Notes: a model not told the origin generated them from the sequence alone. A stretch of DNA of 64,000 nucleotides from Ruminococcus sp. (GCA_023663085.1 JAMPIB010000004.1:1-64000), one strand, 5' to 3'; counted from the stretch's first letter, positions 54,298-63,184 are shown. Made by a program: numbers and translations.

Positions 54298-54774
54298 TTG
54301 GAGAAAGAACTGGAAAACAAAGAAAATCAAGGGAACGAAAACGAAGAAGAAAAGCTGATCACCGATATTGCGGAACTTGAGAGAGAAAAAGAAAGAGAAC
54401 GTGAGCTGGAGCGGAAAAAGGCATTGGCGAGAGCCAAAAAAAGAAAACTGATTCCGCCTTTTGTCATGCTCTTAGCCGGTGCGATCACAAGCATTACCAT
54501 GTTTATGCTGCATTATGAGTCAAAAGACATGCTTGTTACGTTATTATGGGTGTTGATCGTCTTTTTCATCGCGGGAGAAGTGCTCAAGACGATGTTAGAC
54601 CGTTTTGAAGCGCAGATCGAGAAGGAACGCATGGAAAAAGGCGAGGTCTATGAGAAAGATGCCGAGGGCGTACATACCGCTGTAAAGACTGACGAATCCG
54701 CGCAGTCGGAGGATAACGGCGGTTCCGTTCAGGTCGAAAGAGCGGATGATGACGAAGAAGAGTTGATTTTTTAG
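54298..54774 (+). CDS. Small membrane protein between cheD and fliA
   Basis: I do not recognise this 158 aa protein. It starts with TTG 54298, 8 bases after GGAAGG. The first 55 residues are a charged helix rich in Glu, Lys and Arg (likely coiled coil), followed by two membrane segments (about 60-80 and 87-105), and an acidic, disordered tail ending DDDEEELIF. The topology puts both ends in the cytoplasm. It is in line with the motility operon, so co-expression with chemotaxis genes is expected. A role as an assembly or stator accessory is only a guess. Confidence 0.7.
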   Translation: MEKELENKENQGNENEEEKLITDIAELEREKERERELERKKALARAKKRKLIPPFVMLLAGAITSITMFMLHYESKDMLVTLLWVLIVFFIAGEVLKTMLDRFEAQIEKERMEKGEVYEKDAEGVHTAVKTDESAQSEDNGGSVQVERADDDEEELIF

Positions 54775-54835
54775 GGGTATCTGATATTGATATGGAAAAG
54801 TTGCAGAAAATAATATAATGTGATGAGGAAATATC

Positions 54836-55609
54836 ATGGATGAAGCAGGCAAGAAGAAACTTTGGGAAGAATATGATAAAGCGAAATCTCCCGAAGTGAG
54901 GGAAAAAATCATATTGGAGTATGCCCCGCTCGTAAAGATGGTAGCAGGACGGCTCAGCATGTATCTGGGATATAATGTGGAATATGAAGACCTGGTAAGC
55001 TATGGCATTTTTGGTCTGATAGATGCGATTGATAAATTTGATTCCTTAAAAGACGTTAAATTCGAGACGTATGCAAGCCTGCGTATCCGGGGGGCAATTC
55101 TGGATCAGATCCGTAAGATGGACTGGATTCCCAGAACCATCAGACAGAAACAGAAAAAAATTGATACGGCCATTAAGGAGATCGAAGCGAAATACGGCAG
55201 AAGCGCGACCGATGAAGAGATTGCCCAAAGCCTCGGTATCTCCAATGACGAATATGTTGACTGGCAGTCACAGATGAAAGTGACGAACGTTGTTTCCTTA
55301 AACGAGTTCATGGAACAGGGCAGCGAAGTTCCGACCGATAACGATTATAACCGCAGAGCGCAGTTTGACGGGCCGGAGGAAGTCATCGAGAGGGACGAAC
55401 TGAAACGCATTCTGGCAGAAGCGCTTGAACTTCTGACGGAAAAGGAACAGAAAGTCATTTTATTATATTATTATGAAGATCTGACACTGAAAGAGATCAG
55501 TAATATACTGGAGGTGTCGGAGTCGAGGATATCACAGCTCCATACGAGAGCGTTACAGAAAATGAAGACAAAGCTCGGAAATTATATGGGCATATTAACA
55601 GAAAGATAA
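54836..55609 (+). CDS. fliA: Flagellar sigma factor sigma-28 (FliA/SigD)
   Basis: Directs transcription of late flagellar and chemotaxis genes. The 257 aa protein has region 2 (YAPLVKMVAGRLSMYLGYNV, DLVSYGIFGLIDAIDKFD), region 3 (DWIPRTIRQKQKKIDTAIKE) and region 4 with DLTLKEISNILEVSESRISQL near 222. Its place at the end of the che genes is standard for Firmicutes. The anti-sigma factor FlgM is not found in the window. GAGGAAATATC precedes the start. Confidence 0.96.
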   Translation: MDEAGKKKLWEEYDKAKSPEVREKIILEYAPLVKMVAGRLSMYLGYNVEYEDLVSYGIFGLIDAIDKFDSLKDVKFETYASLRIRGAILDQIRKMDWIPRTIRQKQKKIDTAIKEIEAKYGRSATDEEIAQSLGISNDEYVDWQSQMKVTNVVSLNEFMEQGSEVPTDNDYNRRAQFDGPEEVIERDELKRILAEALELLTEKEQKVILLYYYEDLTLKEISNILEVSESRISQLHTRALQKMKTKLGNYMGILTER

Positions 55610-55619
55610 TGAGGTGAAT

Positions 55620-57212
55620 ATGAACGGATATTTCAGATTGATCCACGAAGAAGGTAAGACCGGCATGAAATTATTTCCCCCGACGAACGGTGGGGAACCC
55701 GTTGCAGTAACAGATGTGACGGAGTATCTGGCAATGAAGGATATCATCTATGACAAGGGGATGCTCTACAAAGCGATAGCGGCGTCCGCAGAAAAGGAAA
55801 TGGTGATCCTTCTTGAAAAGCGCACGACCTTAAAGGAAAGAGAGTGCTATAAGTTTACACTGACACCGGATAATATGCAGGCCTATGTCAGATTTTATGC
55901 GCCTTCTATCGGCGGCGAAGAGATGACGGCGCAGGAACTGATCAACGATCTGGAGATACGCGGTATCCGTTATGGTATCTTAAAAGACGAGATTGAATTG
56001 TGTTTTGCCAGACAGCGTGACTATGGAAAAGATATCCTTGTGGCGCAGGGAACCGAACCGGTGCACGGCACGGACGCGCGTATCGAATATTATTTTAATA
56101 CGGACAAAAAGGCAAAGCCGACTTTAAAAGAGGATGGCAGCGTGGACTTTTTCCAGCTGAATGTAGTCCAGCACTGTGAAAAAGGTGATGTTTTAGCCAA
56201 GCTGATCCCGGAAGATCCGGGAGAGAACGGCACCAACGTACTCGGTGCGCGTATCAAACCGCGCGATGTGAAGAAGGCTGTTTTAAAATATGGTAATAAT
56301 ATAGAGATTTCAGAAGATAATACAGCATTGACTTCTACAGTCAATGGACATGTGGAACTGGTGGAAGATACGGTCTTCGTATCTGATGTCCTGATTGTGG
56401 AAAATGTCGATAATTCTACGGGAAATATTGATTATGAAGGCAATGTACAGGTCAACGGCAATGTGTGTACGAATTTTGAGGTAAAAGCCAAAGGCAATGT
56501 GGAGATAAACGGCGTAGTCGAAGGCGCTTATATCGAAGCGGGAGAAAATATCATCATTGCCCGCGGTATGAATGGTATGGGCAAAGGCAAATTAAAAGCC
56601 GGCGGCAATATCGTAGCGAAATTTTTACAGAGCGTAACGGTGGAGGCGGATGGTTATGTAGCGTCGGAGTCTATTCTGCACAGCACCATCATGGCCGGTA
56701 CGGAAGTCAATGTAGATGGAAAGAAAGGCTTTATCACCGGCGGCAAGGTCAGCGCGGTAAATTCCATCAATGTCAAGACGCTGGGCTCGGAAATGGGAGC
56801 CGATACGACAGTGGAGGTGGGTTCTGATCCGAATCTTGTGATAAATTTACAGAATCTCATCAGCCAGGTGGAAAAAGAAAATGAAGAGATAAAATCAATC
56901 CAGCAGGTGTTGGTCACAACCAAGCAGAAGATTGCCAAAGGAGCCAAACTGACACCGGAACAGTTACAATACATGCAGACTCTGGCGGCGGCCAACCAGC
57001 AGAAAACGGCGCTTGTCGAGCAGTATACGACGGAGATCGAAGCTTTGCAGGGGCAGCTTAAGGGCAAAGAAGGAGCCTGTGTTATCGTAAGAGGCAGCGT
57101 TTATCCGGGAACTAAAATCTGCATCGGAGATGTTTCCATGACAGTACAGAAAGAAGCGCAGTATTGCAGGTTTATCAAATCCCGCGGAGATGTTAAACTG
57201 ACAGGTATCTGA
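55620..57212 (+). CDS. FapA-type (DUF342) polymer-binding protein
   Basis: The 530 aa protein matches the FapA/DUF342 family: an N-terminal domain (to about residue 170), then a right-handed parallel beta-helix of short repeats (VNGNVCTNFEVKAKGNVEIN and similar, about 275-400) and a C-terminal coiled coil (about 405-480). In Vibrio FapA participates in regulation by sensor and phosphotransfer systems; in many Clostridia it sits after fliA in the motility operon with no defined role. ATG 55620 follows GAGGTGA closely. The stop of fliA is 10 bases upstream. Confidence 0.85.
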   Translation: MNGYFRLIHEEGKTGMKLFPPTNGGEPVAVTDVTEYLAMKDIIYDKGMLYKAIAASAEKEMVILLEKRTTLKERECYKFTLTPDNMQAYVRFYAPSIGGEEMTAQELINDLEIRGIRYGILKDEIELCFARQRDYGKDILVAQGTEPVHGTDARIEYYFNTDKKAKPTLKEDGSVDFFQLNVVQHCEKGDVLAKLIPEDPGENGTNVLGARIKPRDVKKAVLKYGNNIEISEDNTALTSTVNGHVELVEDTVFVSDVLIVENVDNSTGNIDYEGNVQVNGNVCTNFEVKAKGNVEINGVVEGAYIEAGENIIIARGMNGMGKGKLKAGGNIVAKFLQSVTVEADGYVASESILHSTIMAGTEVNVDGKKGFITGGKVSAVNSINVKTLGSEMGADTTVEVGSDPNLVINLQNLISQVEKENEEIKSIQQVLVTTKQKIAKGAKLTPEQLQYMQTLAAANQQKTALVEQYTTEIEALQGQLKGKEGACVIVRGSVYPGTKICIGDVSMTVQKEAQYCRFIKSRGDVKLTGI

Positions 57213-57261
57213 TCTGACAGGATGACAGACTGCGGGCCGCAGGGAAAGGGGTGTGGTTTAG

Positions 57262-57582
57262 ATGGCGATCGGACAGATCGAAATACAGGGACAGATTACC
57301 AGGGCACAGGATTTTACGACATATAAGCATAATGAGGATACCAAAGGAATGGTAGAGCAGGCCAATGTCGGTAATCAGTTTGCCAAACAGATTGAGAACC
57401 AGATCAAGAAAGTCAATCACGGAGACCAGCCGGAGTACCACAATAAGAAGTTTGACGCCAAAGATAAAGGCAGTAACGAATACCGCGGAGACGGCGGCCG
57501 GAGAGGCAAAAAGAGAGAAAAGAAAGAAGCGGATGGGAAAGTGCTCTTAAAAGGAGTGAGCCGCATAGATATTTCTTTGTAG
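57262..57582 (+). CDS. Small hydrophilic protein of the motility operon
   Basis: Unrecognised 106 aa protein. The N-terminal half has the pattern IEIQGQITRAQDFTTYKHNE and KGMVEQANVGNQFAKQIENQ, which I associate with a small gene often seen in Clostridial fla operons. The C-terminal half is strongly basic and disordered (GGRRGKKREKKEADGK). No membrane segment or signal is visible. GGAAAGGGGTG lies before the ATG. Expected to be co-transcribed with the genes around it; function unknown. Confidence 0.7.
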   Translation: MAIGQIEIQGQITRAQDFTTYKHNEDTKGMVEQANVGNQFAKQIENQIKKVNHGDQPEYHNKKFDAKDKGSNEYRGDGGRRGKKREKKEADGKVLLKGVSRIDISL

Positions 57583-57606
57583 TTTAAGAAAGGCATGGTT
57601 ATCAGC

Positions 57607-59100
57607 ATGAGTATTACAGGGATAGTTTTGATCGTAGCAGGTGTTATTGTTCTGGCGCTGGGCTATCTTGTACCTGTCCGGAAAAAAGATCTCGATACGG
57701 AATCAATTCTGGTCAGTGAAGATGAGATCCGCAGGATGGTAGACAGAGAACTGGATAATGTAAAAACGCATATTTCCGATATCGTGGATGAGACGGTCAC
57801 TTATTCCATGGAAAAGACCGAACGCTCGATGGAAAGAGTAGCAAATGAGAAGATCATGGCTGTCAATGAATATTCGGATACGGTGCTGGAGGAGATCAAT
57901 AAAAATCATAAAGAAGTCATATTTTTGTATGACATGCTAAATGATAAGCATGAAAATCTGAAATCCGCCGTGGCGGAGGCCACACAGACGACTGATGAAG
58001 TGCGGCAGACGCTAAAGGACGCGATCATAACGGCGCAGCAGGCGGATAAAGCCATAGAGCATGTGGAGAATCTGGCCAAAGAGACCGGAGACGCTATTAT
58101 CAAGGCCATGGATGAAATGGACGGTATGGTCAAAAACGCCGCTTATGAGAGAGAAAACGCCTATCAGACACAGAACGCATACCGGCAGGAAAGGTACGAA
58201 GACGACTATGCGCAGAATGATGGTTATGCAGATGAGAATGTCTATACCGGAGCGGAGGACTATGCCGGATATGAGACATATAAGGCGGATAAGGCATATG
58301 AAGCGGATGCAGCGTATGCGGAAGAAGATATTTATGCAGATGATGCTTATGCGGAAGATAGCGGGCATACTGCGGGCGGATATGTGGACGCTTATACCGA
58401 AGAAAGCCGTTATACGCAGGAAGATGAATATGCTGATGATTATGCGAATGAGGAGTATGCAGAGGATGAGAACTATGTAGAGGAAGAATCCGTATATGAG
58501 GAGCCTTTCTACAGGGGAGCGGAACCTGCACGCGGCAGAGTGGCTGAAAAGATGCGTTTTGATGACGAAGAAGATTATTTCAGACCAATCACGCCGCCGC
58601 GGGTGAATATCATCCATGATGCGGATGGCGATTATGTAGCCGACCCGCCGCAGCCGGAACCCGCCGTAGCGAGAGAAGAAGAGCGCAGAGCAGAACGCAG
58701 ACCGGCCAGAGACGAGGAGTTTGGAGCGATCAGAGAAGAAGAGCGCAGACCGGCGAGGAAACAGCCTGCGGCCAGAAAAACGGCGGCAAGGCCCACGGCG
58801 GACGCACCCGCCAGACAGGTACAGGCTTCGGCAGGTACACCTTCCAGAGCGGCAGCGAATCCGTCATCCAGACCGGCGTCGTCCGGCAGAGGAGCCGCAG
58901 CGCAGCGTCCGGCCGCGAGGCGGGCGGATACCAAATCTGTCAATATCCAGTTTGCCAACGGCAGGGATAATGGCAGAAACAGCAATGAACGGATCCTGGA
59001 ACTGCACAAGGCCGGGAAATCCAATATGGCGATCGCCAAAGAACTGGGACTTGGTATTGGAGAAGTGAAACTGGTTATTGATCTATTTGAAGGATTATAA
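57607..59100 (+). CDS. DUF6115-type membrane protein with Tyr-rich acidic linker
   Basis: Function unknown. The 497 aa protein has an N-terminal membrane segment (about residues 4-22), a coiled coil (about 35-170), an extraordinary Tyr/Asp/Glu/Ala-rich stretch (about 185-310, with repeats like YADDAYAED and YTGAEDYAGYETY), an Arg/Ala/Pro-rich basic part (about 340-450), and a C-terminal helix-turn-helix-like module ERILELHKAGKSNMAIAKEL. The last part is the hallmark of DUF6115 proteins of Clostridial motility loci. ATG 57607 fits the hydrophobic start; ATG 57595 (adding MVIS) is possible because neither has a well spaced ribosome site. Confidence 0.78.
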   Translation: MSITGIVLIVAGVIVLALGYLVPVRKKDLDTESILVSEDEIRRMVDRELDNVKTHISDIVDETVTYSMEKTERSMERVANEKIMAVNEYSDTVLEEINKNHKEVIFLYDMLNDKHENLKSAVAEATQTTDEVRQTLKDAIITAQQADKAIEHVENLAKETGDAIIKAMDEMDGMVKNAAYERENAYQTQNAYRQERYEDDYAQNDGYADENVYTGAEDYAGYETYKADKAYEADAAYAEEDIYADDAYAEDSGHTAGGYVDAYTEESRYTQEDEYADDYANEEYAEDENYVEEESVYEEPFYRGAEPARGRVAEKMRFDDEEDYFRPITPPRVNIIHDADGDYVADPPQPEPAVAREEERRAERRPARDEEFGAIREEERRPARKQPAARKTAARPTADAPARQVQASAGTPSRAAANPSSRPASSGRGAAAQRPAARRADTKSVNIQFANGRDNGRNSNERILELHKAGKSNMAIAKELGLGIGEVKLVIDLFEGL

Positions 59101-59114
59101 ACGACAGGTGAGCT

Positions 59115-59840
59115 ATGGAATTAAAATATTATTTACGGGGTCTGGGACTCGGTATCGTTGTGACAGCTATCATCATGAGTCTGACAACTTCCAAAACCCG
59201 TCCGATGACCGATGCGGAGATTATTTCAAGAGCGAAACAGTTAGGAATGACCGAAGAGCGGACGTTAAAAGATACGGAATCCAATGCGGAAGGCGAACCT
59301 CAGGGGGAACCTTTTACGGATGAAGGGGCCGATGAGGAGGACGCTGCCGATGATGCGTCGCCGGACAGCGACCCGGATCAGGGAGAGACTGGAGACGGTA
59401 CTGGAGATGAAGCATCTGACGGTGATATTGTCGGGTCAGATGATACGGATGCAGATGCGTCCGTTATAGCGGCGGCGCCGGAAGAGGGCGCGGCGGATAA
59501 TACGCCACAGGATAGCGGTGAAGAAGAGGCGGCCGGTGGAATGAACCGGGCCGAAGCAGAAACTGAACAGACGGCGGATGACAGAGAGACGGGGAATGAT
59601 ACTGCGCAGGAAACGCTAGTGCGTTCCAATGCTCCTATGGTCATTACGATAGGAAGTGGAGACGGTTCTTATGCAGTCAGCAGGAAACTGGCGGACGTAG
59701 GAGCTGTTTCTTCTGCTGAAAATTTTGATACATTTTTATGTCAGAACGGCTATGATAAAAAAATCCGTACAGGAACCTATACGATTCCGGCGAATGCCAG
59801 TAATGAGCAAATGGCGAGGATCATCACGGGTGCAGAATAG
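59115..59840 (+). CDS. Truncated MltG/YceG-like membrane protein
   Basis: The 241 aa protein has an N-terminal membrane anchor (about residues 5-25), a long acidic Asp/Glu/Ala/Gly-rich linker (about 55-165), and a C-terminal module (ITIGSGDGSYAVSRKLADVG, then GYDKKIRTGTYTIPANAS) matching the LysM-like first domain of the endolytic transglycosylase MltG. The catalytic MltG domain is absent, so lytic activity is unlikely. It may bind peptidoglycan. It is the last gene of the fla/che strand of genes before rpsB; GACAGGTGAG precedes the ATG. Confidence 0.72.
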   Translation: MELKYYLRGLGLGIVVTAIIMSLTTSKTRPMTDAEIISRAKQLGMTEERTLKDTESNAEGEPQGEPFTDEGADEEDAADDASPDSDPDQGETGDGTGDEASDGDIVGSDDTDADASVIAAAPEEGAADNTPQDSGEEEAAGGMNRAEAETEQTADDRETGNDTAQETLVRSNAPMVITIGSGDGSYAVSRKLADVGAVSSAENFDTFLCQNGYDKKIRTGTYTIPANASNEQMARIITGAE

Positions 59841-59865
59841 GACTTGCACACCGCGCAGATAGGAC

Positions 59866-59894
59866 TTGCGCAGATTTCTTTTTTATGTTATAGT
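59866..59894 (+). promoter_or_regulatory. sigma-A promoter of rpsB-tsf
   Basis: TTGCGC (59866-59871) and TATAGT (59889-59894) with a 17-base spacer, 26 bases after the previous gene. A near repeat of the -35 region (ATAGGACTTGC and GCGCAGAT) lies at 59837-59860. Confidence 0.7.
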
Positions 59895-59897
59895 ATT

Positions 59898-60042
59898 AAG
59901 GCATGTGCGGGAGATACCCGTATAGCATAGAAAAAACACATATGCCCATTATCTGTCGGTGCTTCTGACGCTGGAGTTGGCAGATGAGTCGCTTTTAGAA
60001 AAGACGGCATATGGAAGAACAAACCAAATGGAGGTAAGAAAA
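59898..60042 (+). promoter_or_regulatory. Structured leader of rpsB, possible S2 autoregulation
   Basis: The 140-base leader can fold into a helix GGCAT-GTG / CAC-AT-ATGCC enclosing a CGGG/CCCG hairpin, and a second helix ATCTGTC / GGCAGAT (about 59949-59985). Ribosomal protein S2 controls its own operon in several bacteria through leader RNA. Function here is inference from structure and length. Confidence 0.4.
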
Positions 60043-60804
60043 ATGAGCGTTATTTCAATGAAACAGTTACTCGAAGCAGGTGTCCACTTCGGACATCAGA
60101 CAAGAAGATGGAACCCGAAAATGGCTCCCTACATCTTTACGGAAAGAAATGGTATCCACATTATAGACCTGCAGAAATCCGTAGGAAAAGTTGACGAAGC
60201 ATACAAAGCGGTATTTGACGTGGCTTCTCAGGGCGGTACAATTCTTTTCGTCGGCACTAAGAAACAGGCGCAGGACGCTGTAAAGACAGAGGCGGAGCGC
60301 TGTGGTATGTATTATGTAAACGAGAGATGGCTCGGCGGTATGCTGACCAATTTTAAAACAATTCAGTCCAGAATTGAAAGATTAAAAGCAATCGAGACCA
60401 TGTCAGAAGATGGTACATTCGATGTACTGCCTAAGAAAGAAGTCATCAAACTGAAAAAAGAATGGGAGAAATTAGAGAAGAATCTGGGCGGTATCAAAGA
60501 AATGAAGAGAACTCCTGACTGTATCTTCGTAGTAGATCCCAAGAAAGAGAAAATCTGCGTTCAGGAGGCGCACACGCTTGGTATTACTCTGATCGGTATC
60601 GGCGATACGAACTGCGATCCGGAAGAACTGGATTATATCATTCCGGGTAATGATGATGCGATCAGAGCCGTAAAATTAATTGTTTCCAAGATGGCTGACG
60701 CCGTGATCGAAGCAAACCAGGGTGAAGAAGCATATGTAGAAGAAGCTGGCGAAGCTGTAGAAGAAGAGGTACAGGAAGAGGCAGCGCAGGAAGAAGCAGA
60801 ATAA
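60043..60804 (+). CDS. rpsB: 30S ribosomal protein S2
   Basis: Small-subunit protein on the back of the 30S head-body junction. The 253 aa protein begins [27 protein letters not shown] (read in parts), has GRHGIHIIDL-like segment [23 protein letters not shown] near 97 and [11 protein letters not shown] near 150, and ends in an acidic Glu/Ala tail. ATG 60043 is preceded by GGAGG 8 bases upstream; the open frame reaching back to 59959 is leader. tsf follows after 28 bases, the universal order. Confidence 0.98.
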   Translation: MSVISMKQLLEAGVHFGHQTRRWNPKMAPYIFTERNGIHIIDLQKSVGKVDEAYKAVFDVASQGGTILFVGTKKQAQDAVKTEAERCGMYYVNERWLGGMLTNFKTIQSRIERLKAIETMSEDGTFDVLPKKEVIKLKKEWEKLEKNLGGIKEMKRTPDCIFVVDPKKEKICVQEAHTLGITLIGIGDTNCDPEELDYIIPGNDDAIRAVKLIVSKMADAVIEANQGEEAYVEEAGEAVEEEVQEEAAQEEAE

Positions 60805-60832
60805 TCGTTTGATACAGGAGGAGATATAGAAA

Positions 60833-61771
60833 ATGGCTATTACAGCAGCAATGGTAAAAGAATTAAGAGAGTTGACCGGCGCAGGCATGATGGATTGTAA
60901 GAAAGCGCTCGGTGAGACCGATGGAGATATGGATGCGGCAGTAGAATATTTAAGAAAGAACGGTCAGGCCAAGGCGGAGAAAAAAGCCGGCAGGATCGCG
61001 GCGGAAGGTCTTTGCCGTGTAGCAGTCAAAGACGATAAGACAGCGGCAGTCGTAGAAGTAAACTCTGAAACAGACTTCGTTGCCAAAAACGAAGATTTCC
61101 AGTCTTATGTAGCGGCGGTTGCTGCACAGGCAGTAAATTCTGATGCGGCTGATCTGGATGCTTTTCTTGCGGAAAGCTGGCATCTGGATTCATCCAAGAC
61201 GGTAAAAGATGCGTTAGTTGATAAGATTGCAGTAATTGGAGAGAATCTGAACATCAGAAGATTTCAGAAAGTTGTCGCAAACGATGGCTGCGTAGTCACC
61301 TATGTACATGGCGGCGGCAGGATCGGCGTTATCGTAGAAGCAGCGACCAGTGTAGTCAATGATGCGGTAAAAGAGGCGTTGACCAATATTGCCATGCAGG
61401 TTGCGGCATTATCACCGAAATATGTTTCTACAGCCGACGTATCCGAAGAATATAAGGCTCATGAGAAAGAAATCCTCACAGAGCAGATCAAGAACGATCC
61501 GAAGATGGCAGGCAAACCCGATAAAGTTATCGAGGGCGCGGTAAACGGCCGTCTGAATAAGGAACTCAAAGAAGTCTGCCTCTTAGAGCAGGTATATGTA
61601 AAAGCGGAAGATGGCAAACAGTCGGTGGCGAAATATATCGAGCAGGTAGCAAAAGAAAACAATGCAGACCTTTCTATCAAGTCTTTTGTCCGCTTTGAAA
61701 CAGGCGAAGGAATTGAGAAAAAAGAAGAGAACTTCGCAGAGGAAGTGGCAAAGCAGATGGCGGGGAACTAA
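60833..61771 (+). CDS. tsf: Elongation factor Ts
   Basis: Nucleotide exchange factor for EF-Tu. The 312 aa protein has the N-terminal UBA-like domain with ELTGAGMMDCKKALGETDGD near residue 11-30 and the core motif VEVNSETDFVAKNEDF near 72, followed by two dimerisation-type subdomains. GGAGGAGA precedes the start. A hairpin follows the stop. It is one operon with rpsB. Confidence 0.98.
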   Translation: MAITAAMVKELRELTGAGMMDCKKALGETDGDMDAAVEYLRKNGQAKAEKKAGRIAAEGLCRVAVKDDKTAAVVEVNSETDFVAKNEDFQSYVAAVAAQAVNSDAADLDAFLAESWHLDSSKTVKDALVDKIAVIGENLNIRRFQKVVANDGCVVTYVHGGGRIGVIVEAATSVVNDAVKEALTNIAMQVAALSPKYVSTADVSEEYKAHEKEILTEQIKNDPKMAGKPDKVIEGAVNGRLNKELKEVCLLEQVYVKAEDGKQSVAKYIEQVAKENNADLSIKSFVRFETGEGIEKKEENFAEEVAKQMAGN

Positions 61772-61823
61772 GGAGTTTTTTCTGGAAGTTATATGGTAGA
61801 AGTAGAAATGGAATGAAAAAGAA

Positions 61824-61860
61824 GGCTATCGCCTATTTTTGTAGGAGATAGCCATTTTAC
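61824..61860 (+). terminator. Terminator of rpsB-tsf
   Basis: GGCTATCGCCTA / TAGGAGATAGCC (61824-61835, 61842-61853; one mismatch) closes a T-rich loop and is followed by ATTTTAC. The T run is short, so efficiency may be moderate. Confidence 0.65.
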
Positions 61861-61884
61861 TATTAAAGTAAAGTTATATAGAAT
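61856..61884 (+). promoter_or_regulatory. Possible sigma-A promoter of the GGDEF gene
   Basis: TTTACT (61856-61861) and TAGAAT (61879-61884) with a 17-base spacer, 29 bases before the start codon and directly after the terminator stem. Confidence 0.5.
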
Positions 61885-61913
61885 GCTTGCTGTACCAGGG
61901 GGAGGAATTGTAA

Positions 61914-63161
61914 ATGTACCATTGTAACGTTTGTTTTTATCTGATAGGATGCCAGAACTGGATGACGCAGATCGTCAGGGGGATGACGCCGCTATCTAAT
62001 TTTACGCATGAGATCATAGAAAGCAGATGTCTTGACAGAGAACTTACGGCGAAAGCGGATGTGATCCTGGCGGATGTACATGGTACGGACGTCAGACAGG
62101 TATTGAATGAGATGCTTACCTGTAAAAAAGAGACGACGCAGATCATTTTGCTGGTAAATAAGGAACAGATTACCTTTTTGGATGAAAATCTTTCGGCGTT
62201 AAAGGATATCTGGTCAGCGGAGTTGAGTGAGCAGGAACTGCGTTTCCGGCTTGCCCACTGGCAGCGGGATTATAAGATGGAAAAGGATTTCTGGCTGACG
62301 AAAAATTATCTGGAGACGACGATCAACAGCGTGCCTCATCTGATCTGGTACAAGGATAAGGAAGGCGTGCACAAGAAAGTGAACGAGAGTTTCTGCAAGG
62401 CGGTCAATAAGACGATGGAGCAGATTGAGGGCCGCGGCCATTTTTATATCTGGGATATCGAACCCGACGAGTATGCCAAAGGCGAGTTCATCTGTATGGA
62501 ATCGGAATATGAAGTCATGGAGAAAAGGCAGACCTGCGTTTTTGATGAAAATGTGAAGATCGGGGACAGTATGCGGGAACTGAAGACTTATAAAACGCCG
62601 CTCTTTGATCTTGACGGCAGTGTCATGGGTACTGTGGGCGTGGCGAATGACGTGACGCAGGAACGTATCTATGAGAGGATGATAATCAACAATGCCAACA
62701 CTGATTTTCTGACAAAGCTTTATAATAGAAGGTATGTATATCAGTATATCGAGGAAAGAGAAGGCCAGCCTTTTACCATATATTATATTGATCTGGATAA
62801 CTTTAAGACGATCAATGATAAATTCGGACATCATGAAGGCGACAGGGCGCTTACCATGACAGCCGGCATATTGCGTGAATGTATGCCGGAGGCTATGATC
62901 GCCAGGGTCGGCGGCGATGAATTTCTCATCGTGGAACTGGGAGAAAATAAGAAAGACAAGATCGAAGAGAAGAGGAAATGGTTAGAGGAGAGGCTTGACC
63001 AGGTCTATAAAAAAGACGATATGCTCTCGGCCATATCCGCCAGCATTGGCAGCGCCTATACCGATACGGGCAAGGCAGCGTTGGATGCGCTTGTGCGGGA
63101 GGCGGACAGTTTTATGTACAATGAGAAGAACCGGAAAAAACAACAGCAGAAAGTACTATAG
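61914..63161 (+). CDS. PAS-GGDEF diguanylate cyclase
   Basis: Predicted to make c-di-GMP from GTP. The 415 aa protein has an N-terminal domain of about 110 residues that resembles a receiver fold but lacks a clear phosphoacceptor pattern, a PAS domain (LETTINSVPHLIWYKDKEGV near residue 135 to about 255) and a GGDEF domain with DFLTKLYNRRYVYQYI near 264, DLDNFKTINDKFGHHEGD near 292 and an intact GGDEF in ARVGGDEFLIVEL near 330. The inhibitory RxxD site is not present (CMPEAMIAR precedes the motif). GGAGG lies 9 bases before the ATG. No TM segment is seen. It may feed the PilZ brake of the motility operon. Confidence 0.88.
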   Translation: MYHCNVCFYLIGCQNWMTQIVRGMTPLSNFTHEIIESRCLDRELTAKADVILADVHGTDVRQVLNEMLTCKKETTQIILLVNKEQITFLDENLSALKDIWSAELSEQELRFRLAHWQRDYKMEKDFWLTKNYLETTINSVPHLIWYKDKEGVHKKVNESFCKAVNKTMEQIEGRGHFYIWDIEPDEYAKGEFICMESEYEVMEKRQTCVFDENVKIGDSMRELKTYKTPLFDLDGSVMGTVGVANDVTQERIYERMIINNANTDFLTKLYNRRYVYQYIEEREGQPFTIYYIDLDNFKTINDKFGHHEGDRALTMTAGILRECMPEAMIARVGGDEFLIVELGENKKDKIEEKRKWLEERLDQVYKKDDMLSAISASIGSAYTDTGKAALDALVREADSFMYNEKNRKKQQQKVL

Positions 63162-63184
63162 AAAAGAGAAAAATCGTCCGATAT
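63159..63184 (+). promoter_or_regulatory. Candidate sigma-28 promoter of the DUF6033-type gene
   Basis: TAGA (63159-63162), 14 bases, then TCCGATAT (63177-63184). The sigma-28 consensus is TAAA, 14-16 bases, GCCGATAA/T, so 3 of 4 and 7 of 8 positions agree. It overlaps the stop of the previous gene. Confidence 0.35.

Noticed and set aside
54787..54819. Internal promoter TTGATA / TATAAT before fliA
   Set aside because: Spacer is 21 bases; only the -10 is good.
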